Of a DNA stretch of 64,000 bases, positions 8,768-18,092 are shown one piece after another. Under the pieces are notes generated by a model, which saw nothing but the letters and a program-made list of their open reading frames with translations, was not told the DNA's origin and searched no databases. The DNA is taken from the NCBI GenBank assembly GCA_013348845.1, contig CP054675.1, positions 1,745,501 through 1,809,500 on the forward strand, read 5' to 3'. How positions within the stretch are numbered: the first letter of the stretch is position 1; every line of letters starts with the position of its first letter. Made by a program: the position numbers and the translations under genes. Source of the DNA: Candidatus Tepidiaquacella proteinivora (GTDB taxonomy: Bacteria; Bacteroidota; Ignavibacteria; Tepidaquicellales; Tepidaquicellaceae).

Positions 8768-9472
8768 ATGAAAAAGACGATTGTAATATTAGTAATATTA
8801 TATAGCGCATTAGTTTTATCTTATAATAATTACAGTAGTTCTTTTTTTTCTGAACAGGGAATTAATAAAGGAAGTAAAGTTAGTATTGCAAGATTGAAAT
8901 ATTCAGGTGGGGGAGATTGGTTTAATGACCCTTCTGCTGAAGTAAATATGCTTGAATATCTAAAGAAAAACACACTAATAGATGTTGATGAACCTAAATT
9001 TATTGCAGTTGATATTTCTTCAGATGAGATATTTAAATTTCCGATACTTATCTTGACGGGACACGGCAATATAAACTTTTCCCCGGAGGAAGCTGTAAGG
9101 CTTAGAAAATACTGCGAATCCGGAGGGTTTTTATTTGCTGATGATGATTATGGGATGGATGAATCATTTAGAAAAGAAATAAAAAAAGTTTTTCCTGACA
9201 AAAATTTAATTGAGCTTCCTTTTAATCATCCGATTTATAACTTACATTATAAGTTTTCTAACGGACTGCCCAAAATACATGAACATGACCAAAAACCACC
9301 ACAGGGTTTTGGAATATATTCATTAGAAGGCAGATTATGTGTATTTTATACTTATGAAACTAATATCACTGACGGATGGGCAGATACAAAAGAGCATCAG
9401 GACCCACCTGAGAAAAGAGAAGAAGCATTTAAAATAGGTACGAATATAATTGTATATGCTTTAATGAATTAA
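8768..9472 (+). CDS. DUF4159 domain-containing exported protein
   Basis: The 234-residue protein begins with a short hydrophobic signal or anchor (residues 3-17) and then a DUF4159 domain. That domain starts at IARLKYSGGGDWFNDPSAE and includes the LILTGHGN strand, RLRKYCESGGFLFADDDYG and a C-terminal block rich in histidine and aspartate. Such domains resemble class-I glutamine-amidotransferase or ThuA-like folds and are frequent in Bacteroidota-type genomes, usually with unknown function. The gene starts 26 bases after proline dehydrogenase and probably shares its transcript. Confidence 0.8.
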   Translation: MKKTIVILVILYSALVLSYNNYSSSFFSEQGINKGSKVSIARLKYSGGGDWFNDPSAEVNMLEYLKKNTLIDVDEPKFIAVDISSDEIFKFPILILTGHGNINFSPEEAVRLRKYCESGGFLFADDDYGMDESFRKEIKKVFPDKNLIELPFNHPIYNLHYKFSNGLPKIHEHDQKPPQGFGIYSLEGRLCVFYTYETNITDGWADTKEHQDPPEKREEAFKIGTNIIVYALMN

Positions 9473-9515
9473 AATTTTTGAGAGTTATAAATCTATAAAT
9501 TAAATTTTTCGATAT

Positions 9516-9932
9516 ATGAAATCTTATAGAAAAGAACTCTGGTTTGAAACAAAAAACAGAAGGGAATTCATTAATATTACAGAAGAAGTAGAAAAAGCAC
9601 TGCGGGAAAGTAATGTTAAAGAAGGATTTGTTTTGGTTAACGCAATGCATATTACCGCAAGTGTATTTATTAACGATGATGAAAAAGGTTTGCATCAGGA
9701 TTTTGAAGAGTGGCTGGAAGGACTTGCCCCGGAAAAACCTTATTCAAGATATAGACACAATGGATTTGAAGATAATGCTGATGCACATCTGAAAAGAACT
9801 ATTATGGGGAGGGAAATTGTTGTTGCAGTAACAAATGGGAAACTGGACTTTGGACCTTGGGAACAAATATTCTATGGTGAATTTGACGGAAAAAGAAAGA
9901 AGAGAGTATTAATAAAAATAATTGGAGAATAA
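9516..9932 (+). CDS. YjbQ family (UPF0047) protein
   Basis: The 138-residue protein matches the small YjbQ/UPF0047 family. Diagnostic blocks are [15 protein letters not shown], the [18 protein letters not shown] stretch with conserved histidines, and [13 protein letters not shown] near the end. Some members have weak secondary thiamine-phosphate synthase activity and are annotated that way; the physiological role is unsettled. Its presence in the same window as a TPP riboswitch is probably coincidental, since no THI element precedes it. Confidence 0.9.
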   Translation: MKSYRKELWFETKNRREFINITEEVEKALRESNVKEGFVLVNAMHITASVFINDDEKGLHQDFEEWLEGLAPEKPYSRYRHNGFEDNADAHLKRTIMGREIVVAVTNGKLDFGPWEQIFYGEFDGKRKKRVLIKIIGE

Positions 9933-9973
9933 ATTAAGCTATACAATTATATTAATACTTCTATTTAAGATAT

Positions 9974-11875
9974 ATGTATTCTTACTTTAAAGATAAGAAT
10001 TACAGACTGGTATTCCAGTTATTATCATTTGTTATCGCATTTATAATATATTTATTAACATTAGCCCCCACAATTTCATATACAGACTCCGGAGAATTAG
10101 CTTTAGCATGTATCAAACTTGCCATTGCTCATCCGACAGGGTATCCTCTTTTTACAATTTTAGGGAAAGTATTTTTTTTGTTTCACTTTGGTGAGGAAGC
10201 TTATATTCTTAACTTAATGTGTGCGGTTTTTTCTGCACTTGCAGTTCTTGTTTTTTTTAATGTTTTAGTATTAATTCTCAGTGAAATTGGAACTCGCTTT
10301 GTTAATAAATACTATCACAAAAAAATAAGCGGTTTAACTGTTAACATAATAAGTATTCTTTCTTCTTTTATCCTTGCTTTTTCAAGAACATTCTGGGATT
10401 CAGCAAACTCTATCGAAGTATGGTCACTTCATAATTTATTGATTGTTTTGATAATTTATGTGTTCTTGCAGGCTGTTATTTATTCTTCCGAGAAACATTA
10501 TTTATTGTTTGCATATATTTTAGGATTAAGTTTTACTAATCATTTATCAACAATTTTTATTATTCTTGGATTCAGCTATTTAAATTTTTGTTATGAAGGA
10601 ATAAATAAAATATCCTTTAAAAGATTCCTTTATATGACAATTTTCTTTATTTTAGGTTTAACAGTCTATATTTACCTTATCATAAGAGCAAACAATAATG
10701 TTATTACCTGGATTTATCCCTTAGATTTATATAATCTGTTTTATCACATTACCGGTAAACATTTTAGTGGATTGATGTTTAAATCTTTTGACTCATCTTT
10801 GAATATGTTTTTTAATTTTGTTAAATTTTTCCCGGGAGAATACTTTTATTTTCCATTGATTATAAGTGCAATTGGATTCGTCTTTCTGTGGAAGGTTTCT
10901 TTAAAATATTTTTTATTCACACTATTACTTTTTGTCTTCAATTTAATTTTAGCAATAAATTACGAAATACTTGATTTTGAAAATTATTATTACTTAACTC
11001 CTTTATGTGTTGCAATATGGTTTGCTTTTGGGTTATTATTTCTTATCGGGAGATTACATTTGAAAAATATTATTGCTTTTTCTATTGCGGTAATTATAAT
11101 ATTAATTACAATTTTTGGAAATTATAATAAAGTAGACGAAAGTGATAATTATGTTATACAGGATTATTATTTAAATTTTGTAAGTTGTGTTCCGGAAAAT
11201 TCGGTTGTTGTTACAGAGGGAATGGATGTCGCAATGCTTGCTTCTTTCTATTATCAGATTATTAAGGGAATAAAACCTACTGTTGTAATTTTTAATGACA
11301 ATCTTATTTCATCCGCGCCCTGGTATATTAAATTTCTTGAAAATCATTATAGTGAATTTTTTAATAGAAGCAAAAACGAATTTGATATGTATTTAAAATA
11401 TCTTCTCGAATATCATTATAATAGAAAGAAAAATTTTGATAGGAAAAACCTTGTTCTATCATATATAGCATTATATAAAAGTATAATTGAAAATAATGAC
11501 GTTTATTTTACTCAGGAATTTGTCAGTCAATATTTAAAAAATTCAGTACTAAATGATATAATAAAAGATTATTCCCTTGTTCCGTATGGCTTATTCTTTA
11601 AAATTACAAAAGATACTAATTTTATTGATGATGGAAATCCTGATTTTAAATATCAGATAAAAGAAAAACCATTAGATAAATTAATTAAGGAAGACCCTTT
11701 TTATACTATAATTGTCTTTGTTTATTATCGAAGTTATTTAGCAAGAGCAGGTTACCTTATTCAGTATAAAAAATTTGAGGAAGCAGAAAGATTATTAAAG
11801 AGTGCAGAAAAATTAGTTCCGGAAAGAACAGAAGCAAAGCAGATGTTAATCAACTTAAAATATGATGAAAGATAA
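9974..11875 (+). CDS. DUF2723 GT-C-like polytopic membrane protein with TPR tail
   Basis: This 633-residue protein has about ten predicted transmembrane segments in its first 400 residues and a soluble C-terminal part. The N-terminal signature LAPTISYTDSGELALACIKLAIAHPTGYPLF is that of DUF2723, a family related to GT-C (protein O-mannosyltransferase-like) glycosyltransferases. The acidic residues in TDSGE sit where GT-C enzymes place their catalytic aspartate. Residues 560-630 form at least one TPR-like helical pair (GYLIQYKKFEEAERLLKSAEKL). It probably acts in surface glycosylation; donor and acceptor are unknown. Confidence 0.8.
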   Translation: MYSYFKDKNYRLVFQLLSFVIAFIIYLLTLAPTISYTDSGELALACIKLAIAHPTGYPLFTILGKVFFLFHFGEEAYILNLMCAVFSALAVLVFFNVLVLILSEIGTRFVNKYYHKKISGLTVNIISILSSFILAFSRTFWDSANSIEVWSLHNLLIVLIIYVFLQAVIYSSEKHYLLFAYILGLSFTNHLSTIFIILGFSYLNFCYEGINKISFKRFLYMTIFFILGLTVYIYLIIRANNNVITWIYPLDLYNLFYHITGKHFSGLMFKSFDSSLNMFFNFVKFFPGEYFYFPLIISAIGFVFLWKVSLKYFLFTLLLFVFNLILAINYEILDFENYYYLTPLCVAIWFAFGLLFLIGRLHLKNIIAFSIAVIIILITIFGNYNKVDESDNYVIQDYYLNFVSCVPENSVVVTEGMDVAMLASFYYQIIKGIKPTVVIFNDNLISSAPWYIKFLENHYSEFFNRSKNEFDMYLKYLLEYHYNRKKNFDRKNLVLSYIALYKSIIENNDVYFTQEFVSQYLKNSVLNDIIKDYSLVPYGLFFKITKDTNFIDDGNPDFKYQIKEKPLDKLIKEDPFYTIIVFVYYRSYLARAGYLIQYKKFEEAERLLKSAEKLVPERTEAKQMLINLKYDER

Positions 11876-11891
11876 AAAAAAGTAAAATTAC

Positions 11892-12908
11892 TTATTTCAG
11901 TACAACCATTCTTTTGGTTTCTATAAAACTACCAGCCTGAAATCGTAAATAATATATACCACTTGGGACATAATCAGCATTCCATCCGAGTTCATAGTTT
12001 CCTGCACTTAAATTATCATTAAATAAAGTAAAAACCTCTTTTCCAAGAATATCAAAAATCTTAACTGAAACTAAATAGTTGCCGTCAATACTAAACCTTA
12101 TTCTTGTTGAAGTATTAAAAGGATTTGGATAGTTTTGATCAAGAGAAATTTTTGTTGGTATTTCTCCCTCAATATTTTTAATTCCTGTTAATAACCACAA
12201 ATTATATAAAACCTGAAGAGAGTCAATAGGGTCTTTATTAGTTGGAGTATTGTTTACATTTAAGTTTAAGTAATAAGAATTTGGAGGATCATTAGGTTTA
12301 GCAACTCTAATGAAAGCAGAAATAGAGGATTTATTATATTGAGTGCATCTTGTATCTGCTCCGATCATTTTTGCACCTTGTAAAGCAGCCATAAGTTTAT
12401 CGGCTAAAGTACCCTGTGTATTTAAAAATCTCGCTTGCATTGAGTCAAGTACTTTTTGTCCAAGAAGTATATTTCCCTGAATTGTATAAGTTGGTCCAAT
12501 AATATGATTTTTGTAATTCTGACAATTTACTCCTGTATATGCTGCTGTTCTTCCACCATTTATTAAATCTACAATTCCATATTGTCTTATCGTTGGATTT
12601 CCCTGAGCATCGTGTGCAATTAAAGAATCTATTATTTGTTGAGGAGAAAGCCCCATATTCATCAAGGTTCGTGCATAGTTTTGATTGGTTGCATTATAAT
12701 ATGCCTGAGTATGAATTACTCCTACCCCGGGGTGAACATCACTCAGGATAATACAGCCACTTATACAGGAAGCACCCGCGCTCCCTACCTGCCCTGTAAT
12801 CGGATCGACTGCTGTAATTGAAAAAGTATCCTGACCTGAAATGTTTTTAATTAATAAAAGAAAGTTTATAATGATTAAAAATAAAACAAAAAATTTATTT
12901 ATTTTCAT
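11892..12908 (-). CDS. secreted DUF1028 (Ntn-hydrolase-like) protein with T9SS sorting domain
   Basis: The 338-residue protein has a signal peptide (residues 1-25), a DUF1028 domain (about 26-225) and a T9SS C-terminal domain (about 255-338). DUF1028 features are FSITAVDPITGQVGSAGASC, then HPGVGVIHTQAY and MNMGLSPQQIIDSLIAHD. The threonine or serine near the mature N-terminus fits an Ntn-hydrolase relative. The sorting domain contains DQNYPNPFNTSTRIRFSI, IFDILGKEVF and PSGIYYLRF and ends KRMVVLK. It should be exported to the outer membrane and released or anchored by the type IX machinery. The substrate is unknown. Confidence 0.85.
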   Translation of the reverse strand: MKINKFFVLFLIIINFLLLIKNISGQDTFSITAVDPITGQVGSAGASCISGCIILSDVHPGVGVIHTQAYYNATNQNYARTLMNMGLSPQQIIDSLIAHDAQGNPTIRQYGIVDLINGGRTAAYTGVNCQNYKNHIIGPTYTIQGNILLGQKVLDSMQARFLNTQGTLADKLMAALQGAKMIGADTRCTQYNKSSISAFIRVAKPNDPPNSYYLNLNVNNTPTNKDPIDSLQVLYNLWLLTGIKNIEGEIPTKISLDQNYPNPFNTSTRIRFSIDGNYLVSVKIFDILGKEVFTLFNDNLSAGNYELGWNADYVPSGIYYLRFQAGSFIETKRMVVLK

Positions 12909-12951
12909 TCTGATTAATGTTTTGTTTTACTAATAATAATATCAAATATAA

Positions 12952-12986
12952 TAAAAATCCCGCAAAACATCACTACTTTGCGGGAT
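12952..12986 (-). terminator. Rho-independent terminator of the T9SS/BNR-like gene
   Basis: On the minus strand, a 10-bp perfect stem (ATCCCGCAAA with TTTGCGGGAT, loop of 10 bases) is followed by TTTTTAT. It lies 26 bases past the stop codon of the gene ending at 13013 and before the next minus-strand start. It therefore separates the two T9SS cargo genes transcriptionally. Confidence 0.8.
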
Positions 12987-13012
12987 ATAAATAATATTTT
13001 ATTTTTTTAATT

Positions 13013-14860
13013 TTACTTCATTAGAATCATTTTTCTTATGGCGCTGAAACCATTAGTCTCAAGTTTATAGAAATATACTCCACTGGTTAGATTTTCAGCA
13101 TTAAACTCTACTATATAGTTTCCTGCATTTTTATTTTCATTAATTAAAGTTGCAACTTCTTTTCCAAGAACGTCGTAAACTTTCAGAGTTACAAATCCCG
13201 GAAGAGGAATTGAATAAGATATTTTTGTATTGGGATTAAATGGGTTAGGATAATTCTGGGATAAATTAAATTCAACAGGTATCTCATTTTTCCCAACATT
13301 AATTAAAGAACCACTGCATCCCATAAATGCATATACTCCTATTCCGGTAACTCCATGCCCAAGAGTGAAACAACTGTCAGTAGTTAACCGATAACCTGCT
13401 CTTACTGGGGTAAAGTTATTACCCATATTTGTTGATAAGTTAAATGCAGCAGGCATAGAACCATTATTATATTCTCTTACCCATATTGAACCTGAAGAGG
13501 ATCCTGTTGCTACCGCATAAGCAAAGCGGAACTTATTTCTTATTCCGGGAATTCCTGCAACATCTGTATACACAGTGGTATCACTTACAGCACTTATATA
13601 GCCCGAAGACCAATTACTTCCATTATCAGTGGTTCTTCTATAATATGGATCCCAATCTGTACTACTGAATTGTCTTGTATAAACAAGCATAATATACTGC
13701 CCGCCAATTGTATCATCATTTCTTGAACTTGCTAATCTTGGTTTGTAGTTAACATTTGATTCAGTTAATGTTGGGTACCTTGCCGGAGAAGTCACACCAT
13801 AATCACTTGAATATGTCAGATATAAATTGTTTAAATTTGCCTTATAAAAATTTGATACAGTTATTATCCAATCTGTTGCAGCTGAATCAGAGTACACAAT
13901 ATCATTATACAATATTGAAGTATCTGGTAATCCCGGTTGGTTCCACCAATAAGAATTAGCAGATGTAAAATTTCTATTTGTTATTGTTGGAGTTGAAGCG
14001 AAAGGATTTGTAATAATACTGAATTTAGTTTTTAAATGATGGGTAGAACCTGTAGTTGAATCCTGAGTTAATATTATATAAACATAAGTTAGCGATGTAT
14101 ATTTCCCATTATCACTTGTTATCCTTGGGTAGATGAATGCATTTCCAGCTGCAGAATTGTAAAAATTAGCAGCAAAAAATTCTCCACCGGAACTATTCAT
14201 TCTATAAATAGTTGAGTAATTTACGCTTGATGATGTAAAACCTGCAACGATATAAATATAAGAAGATGTACCATTATTAATTGCTTCTATATCAAGTTCA
14301 TCATTTCTGTAATCTATATCTACTGTATAATAAACTCTATATATTAGACTCCAGGACATTCCATGATTAGTAGAGGTATATACTTTTGCTGTATCTGACC
14401 CTGCATTAACATATTTTGTTTGTACTGCGTAAAGTCTGCCTGTGATGGGGTCTGTTGAAGTTGCAATTGCCCACGCCGGATCAGATGGGGAAATTACCGT
14501 TAGGTTATAATCAGGATTACCTAAAGGATAATTAACATATTCAATAATGGGAAGTGGTCCATTGTTCGAATAGACAGCATTATTCTGAGATATGTTACCT
14601 GAAATTTTTTCCAACTCGCGTTGTAAATTTTCCGCTTTGGATTCATTTCCGGCTAATCTGGCTTCTCGTATTTGAGATAAAACAGTTTGTATCTTATCAT
14701 TATTGTATTCCTTTATCTCTCCCCCCTGAGGTCCGTTTTTAAGCATTTCATAGATCGGGGTTGTTAATATTTCCCTTGTGTCCTTTTGAGAATAAGAAGG
14801 CGGGGAAATTAGAAGTAATGTTAATATTGTGGATACTAAAAGAAAAATAAAGTTCTTTAT
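13013..14860 (-). CDS. secreted beta-propeller-like protein with T9SS sorting domain, ATA (or ATT) start
   Basis: The first ATG of this frame (14746) lacks a signal peptide, but the frame stays open upstream and encodes KNFIFLLVSTILTLLLI followed by SPPSYSQKD, a good signal peptide. No ATG, GTG or TTG exists between an in-frame stop and that segment. ATA at 14858-14860, 8 bases after AGGAG, or ATT at 14864-14866 would have to initiate. The mature part has Asp-box/BNR-like motifs (STNHGMSW, TTDNGSNW), suggesting a propeller. The C-terminal 85 residues are a T9SS sorting domain (LSQNYPNPFNPNTKISYSI, VYDVLGKEVATL, ending RKMILMK). The length is 615 residues with the ATA start. Binding target and activity are unknown. 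Confidence 0.75.
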   Translation of the reverse strand: MKNFIFLLVSTILTLLLISPPSYSQKDTREILTTPIYEMLKNGPQGGEIKEYNNDKIQTVLSQIREARLAGNESKAENLQRELEKISGNISQNNAVYSNNGPLPIIEYVNYPLGNPDYNLTVISPSDPAWAIATSTDPITGRLYAVQTKYVNAGSDTAKVYTSTNHGMSWSLIYRVYYTVDIDYRNDELDIEAINNGTSSYIYIVAGFTSSSVNYSTIYRMNSSGGEFFAANFYNSAAGNAFIYPRITSDNGKYTSLTYVYIILTQDSTTGSTHHLKTKFSIITNPFASTPTITNRNFTSANSYWWNQPGLPDTSILYNDIVYSDSAATDWIITVSNFYKANLNNLYLTYSSDYGVTSPARYPTLTESNVNYKPRLASSRNDDTIGGQYIMLVYTRQFSSTDWDPYYRRTTDNGSNWSSGYISAVSDTTVYTDVAGIPGIRNKFRFAYAVATGSSSGSIWVREYNNGSMPAAFNLSTNMGNNFTPVRAGYRLTTDSCFTLGHGVTGIGVYAFMGCSGSLINVGKNEIPVEFNLSQNYPNPFNPNTKISYSIPLPGFVTLKVYDVLGKEVATLINENKNAGNYIVEFNAENLTSGVYFYKLETNGFSAIRKMILMK

Positions 14861-14868
14861 TGGAATTT

Positions 14869-14873
14869 CTCCT
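14869..14873 (-). promoter_or_regulatory. Shine-Dalgarno site that decides the unusual start at 14860
   Basis: AGGAG on the minus strand lies 8 bases before ATA at 14860-14858, the normal spacing, and only 2 bases before an in-frame ATT. Most genes in this window show no such site, which makes this one informative about the true start. Confidence 0.55.
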
Positions 14874-15068
14874 TTCTTTAAGGTTTAGTTTATTAAACAA
14901 TTAAATAATATAATAGTTCCCCGAGCGATAGATAATATTAATTAAATATTATAAATTTTTATCAGTGATTTTAAAAAGTTTTTTGTTTTTAAATTCCTTG
15001 CTATGCAATTTTTTGATAAGTTGTGATAATTTTTGAGGACTTAAATAATAAATGAAAATATTAATAAA

Positions 15069-15956
15069 TTATTTTCTATTTGTTAAGTAAACCCCTAATA
15101 TTACTAATGCTAATCCTATATAGTGTAAAAGAAATAAATTTTCACCATCTATTAATCCCCAGATTATTGCAACTGATGGCATAAGATAAGTTACCATAGT
15201 AGCAAAAACAGGAGAAGTTATTCTGATTAGTTTATTGTATAATATTAATGCTATAGCAGTTCCCACAACCCCAAGTATAAATATTGAGAAGAGTGAAAAT
15301 CCATTAACTTCTATATTTAAAGCTCTATCTATAAAATCTGTAGAGAACAATACTATAATTGCAAGAGGACCAACAAAAAATAAAGATTGTGTTGTTAGAG
15401 CAATTGAACCGGTGTTTTGAAAATGGTGCTTAATCATATTAGCATTTAACGAATAAAGTAAAGTAGCAAGAATAACAAATAATGCATAATAATTGAAACT
15501 ACCAAGACCTCCGGTATTGCTCACAAAAGTAATACCAAAGGTTCCAAGCAATCCTAATATCACCCCGAATATTTGGATTATTTTAATTTCAGACTTAAAT
15601 AATATAATTCCAATAATAAGAGTAAAAACAGGTGTGACGGCATTTACCATTCCTGTTAAAGAACTTTCGAGTTGAGTTTCCGCTACAGAAAAAAGAAAAG
15701 CAGGAATAAAATTTCCAATTAATCCAAGAAAAAAGACAAGTGGCTTTTTAGTCAGAGGAATTTCTTTAAAAGTTTTTATTGCTAAAGGAGTAACAACAAT
15801 GAAAGCAAAAAACATTCTTGCAGAACCAACCTGAATAGCTGTAAAACCATCAAGCCCCTTTTTAATAAGTATATACGAAGTGCCCCATATAAAAGACAAA
15901 ATAATAATTAATAACCATGCGGTAAATTTATTATTTTTAGGTAACCAGTTTCTCAT
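15069..15956 (-). CDS. EamA/DMT-family transporter
   Basis: The 295-residue integral membrane protein consists of two EamA repeats with ten transmembrane helices. Helix 1 ends in SFIWGTSYILIKKGL, typical of DMT exporters, and the second repeat contains YALFVILATLLYSLNANMIKHHF. A proline-rich motif near VTYLMPSVAIIWGLIDGE in helix 9 and the IGLALVILGVYLTNRK end are also characteristic. Such proteins export amino acids, nucleobases or other metabolites in the inner membrane; the substrate cannot be read from sequence. The gene stands alone. Confidence 0.88.
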   Translation of the reverse strand: MRNWLPKNNKFTAWLLIIILSFIWGTSYILIKKGLDGFTAIQVGSARMFFAFIVVTPLAIKTFKEIPLTKKPLVFFLGLIGNFIPAFLFSVAETQLESSLTGMVNAVTPVFTLIIGIILFKSEIKIIQIFGVILGLLGTFGITFVSNTGGLGSFNYYALFVILATLLYSLNANMIKHHFQNTGSIALTTQSLFFVGPLAIIVLFSTDFIDRALNIEVNGFSLFSIFILGVVGTAIALILYNKLIRITSPVFATMVTYLMPSVAIIWGLIDGENLFLLHYIGLALVILGVYLTNRK

Positions 15957-16111
15957 TGTAATAAGTATTACATATAAATGCTCTCAAAGTAAAAATAAAG
16001 AGTAAATAACTTTTTTCTGCTTTTAAGGTTCAGTTTAATTATAAAAATTTTTATAAAATAGTTTAAATTTAGTTTTATGTGATGAAGAAAATTTTTTAAT
16101 AATGTTTAACT

Positions 16112-17572
16112 TTAAATTGTTGTTGTAGAAAATTTTATTTTATTATGGTGACAAAGAACTCTTATAGCATTTCTTGCAGTTAATGCAGCAGAAGGCAATC
16201 CTCCACCAGGGGATAACCAATGTCCAGCCATATAAAAGTTTTTTAAACCCGGCAGTGTTATAGGTAGTCTTAAAGACATTGTCTCTTTATTTAGTAACCA
16301 CCCCTCATAGGAACCTTTCCAATTTCCCGTATAACGTTCAAAAGTGACCGGGGTTGCAATATCAATTACCTCAATATGTTTTCTAATTTCTGGATAAATT
16401 TCACTAATGGCTGTAATCATATCTTCCGCAATTTTGTTTTTCGTTTCATAGTACTTATCCTTATTATTATATAAGTTCTTCCAGAAAGAATAATCAGCGG
16501 AAGCTATAAAATGTAATATACCTTTCCCTTCTTTAGCTAGTATATTGTCAAAACTTTTATTAACACATTCCAATTTATTAATTTTCTTCCCTCCAACATC
16601 AATTTCTTTTTTCAAAAGTAGCGTCAATCTGCAAGGTGCTTTGGAATAATCTGAATTTAAACCTAAAGAAACATATACTAACGGAGGAAAAGGTTCAAGT
16701 TCATTGTAATATTTCCGGATTTTATTATTTAAATAATTTCCTTTTAGCCACTCGAATATTGTTGTATAACCATCTGCACAAGAAATTACAAAATCTCCTG
16801 TTACTTCCGTATCATCATTTAGTAGAATGCCTGCAGCAGAGTCATTTTTTACAATAATTTCTTTAACCTTTTTATTAAAAAATATTTTTCCCCCCAGTTC
16901 TTTGTATCTTGATTCAATCGTCCGTGCGAATTCCAACGCCCCACCTAAAACATATTGGCCATCTCCATCTGCCATAAGCGCCATAGTCCAGAGAATAAAA
17001 GCAACGGACATATCATGCCAATCAAATGTATGCTTAATAAATTTTCTTAGAATATTATTCTTAAAAAGCGAGGAAAACTCAGTTGCCCCCATTGAATATT
17101 TCCTGAAAATAAAAATAAGAGGTAATAATTTAAAAAATGATAATAAATTAAAATCTAAAGGCATTTTTATTTTCATCAAACACCGCATATTATCTGCAAT
17201 CTTATTAATAAGTTTTTTGTCTTCTTTTGAGTATTCGAGCATTTCTTCTCTAAGCCTGTACGGATTTACATAAGCAGTAAATAATCTGCCATCTTCATCG
17301 ATAATTTTATTAAAGTATTCGTAAGAGAAAAATTTTTTCCCTTTTAATGCTCCTAACTCTTCCCAAAGTCTGTAAAACGGATTTGCGGGAGAAGTCCCCA
17401 CCAACCAGTGTAAACAACCGTCGAAAAGATAGTCCTTTCTTTTCCATGCAGTACAAAGCCCGCCGGAAATATTATTCATTTCATAAATTTCCGAATCAAA
17501 ACCGTTCATTTGAGCATAACATCCTGCTGATAAGCCCGCAATTCCTCCTCCAATGATAATTACCTTTTTCAT
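16112..17572 (-). CDS. NAD(P)/FAD-dependent oxidoreductase of the phytoene desaturase/RetSat type
   Basis: The 486-residue flavoprotein starts with the dinucleotide-binding motif IIIGGGIAGLSAGCYAQMNG, followed by an acidic residue at the end of strand 2. The GGLCTAWKRKDYLFDGCLHWL segment is typical of CrtI-like and carotenoid or retinol saturase-like enzymes. The C-terminal FAD motif is FYMAGHWLSPGGGLPSAALTARNA. Bacterial relatives include carotenoid desaturases and isomerases and uncharacterised oxidoreductases. No other carotenoid gene (crtB, crtY) is in the window, so the substrate is open. Confidence 0.82.
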   Translation of the reverse strand: MKKVIIIGGGIAGLSAGCYAQMNGFDSEIYEMNNISGGLCTAWKRKDYLFDGCLHWLVGTSPANPFYRLWEELGALKGKKFFSYEYFNKIIDEDGRLFTAYVNPYRLREEMLEYSKEDKKLINKIADNMRCLMKIKMPLDFNLLSFFKLLPLIFIFRKYSMGATEFSSLFKNNILRKFIKHTFDWHDMSVAFILWTMALMADGDGQYVLGGALEFARTIESRYKELGGKIFFNKKVKEIIVKNDSAAGILLNDDTEVTGDFVISCADGYTTIFEWLKGNYLNNKIRKYYNELEPFPPLVYVSLGLNSDYSKAPCRLTLLLKKEIDVGGKKINKLECVNKSFDNILAKEGKGILHFIASADYSFWKNLYNNKDKYYETKNKIAEDMITAISEIYPEIRKHIEVIDIATPVTFERYTGNWKGSYEGWLLNKETMSLRLPITLPGLKNFYMAGHWLSPGGGLPSAALTARNAIRVLCHHNKIKFSTTTI

Positions 17573-17682
17573 ATATTAAAATTTAATAATAAATCACCCT
17601 CGACTAATAATTTAAGATTGTAGTATTTGTTAAACATATAATTATTAGTGTTATTTAAAAAAGATATAAATGCAAATAAAAA

Positions 17683-18003
17683 TTAAAGTTGGGCATTAAG
17701 TTTTTCAACTATATAAGCCTTGGATGTAGCACCAACTATTTGGTCAACAACTTTACCCCCTTTGAAAATCAGAAGGGTTGGGATGCTTCTTATCCCATAT
17801 TTTGTTGCAACCTCTACATTGTTGTCTACATCAACTTTTCCTACTTTTATCTTGCCCTGATATTCTGCGGCAAGTTCTTCTACTATTGGAGCAATCATTC
17901 TGCAGGGACCACACCATACAGCCCAAAAATCAACTAATACAGGAATATCAGAGGCTTCAACTTCCTGTGCAAAATTTGAATCGGTAAATTCTAATGGATG
18001 CAT
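17683..18003 (-). CDS. trxA: thioredoxin
   Basis: This 106-residue thioredoxin has the active-site motif WCGPC (C31, C34) in [17 protein letters not shown], the buried aspartate in LVDFWA, the cis-proline loop RSIPTL and the ending glycine patch [13 protein letters not shown]. There is no signal peptide, so it is the cytoplasmic disulfide reductant for ribonucleotide reductase and other enzymes. It lies 89 bases after dnaE on the same strand. Confidence 0.96.
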   Translation of the reverse strand: MHPLEFTDSNFAQEVEASDIPVLVDFWAVWCGPCRMIAPIVEELAAEYQGKIKVGKVDVDNNVEVATKYGIRSIPTLLIFKGGKVVDQIVGATSKAYIVEKLNAQL

Positions 18004-18092
18004 AAATTTATCTTTAATTTATTTGATTAAATTTTAGAAATACAAAATTAAATTTAAAGTATAAAAATCTTTTCAAATTAAATATATTATAA

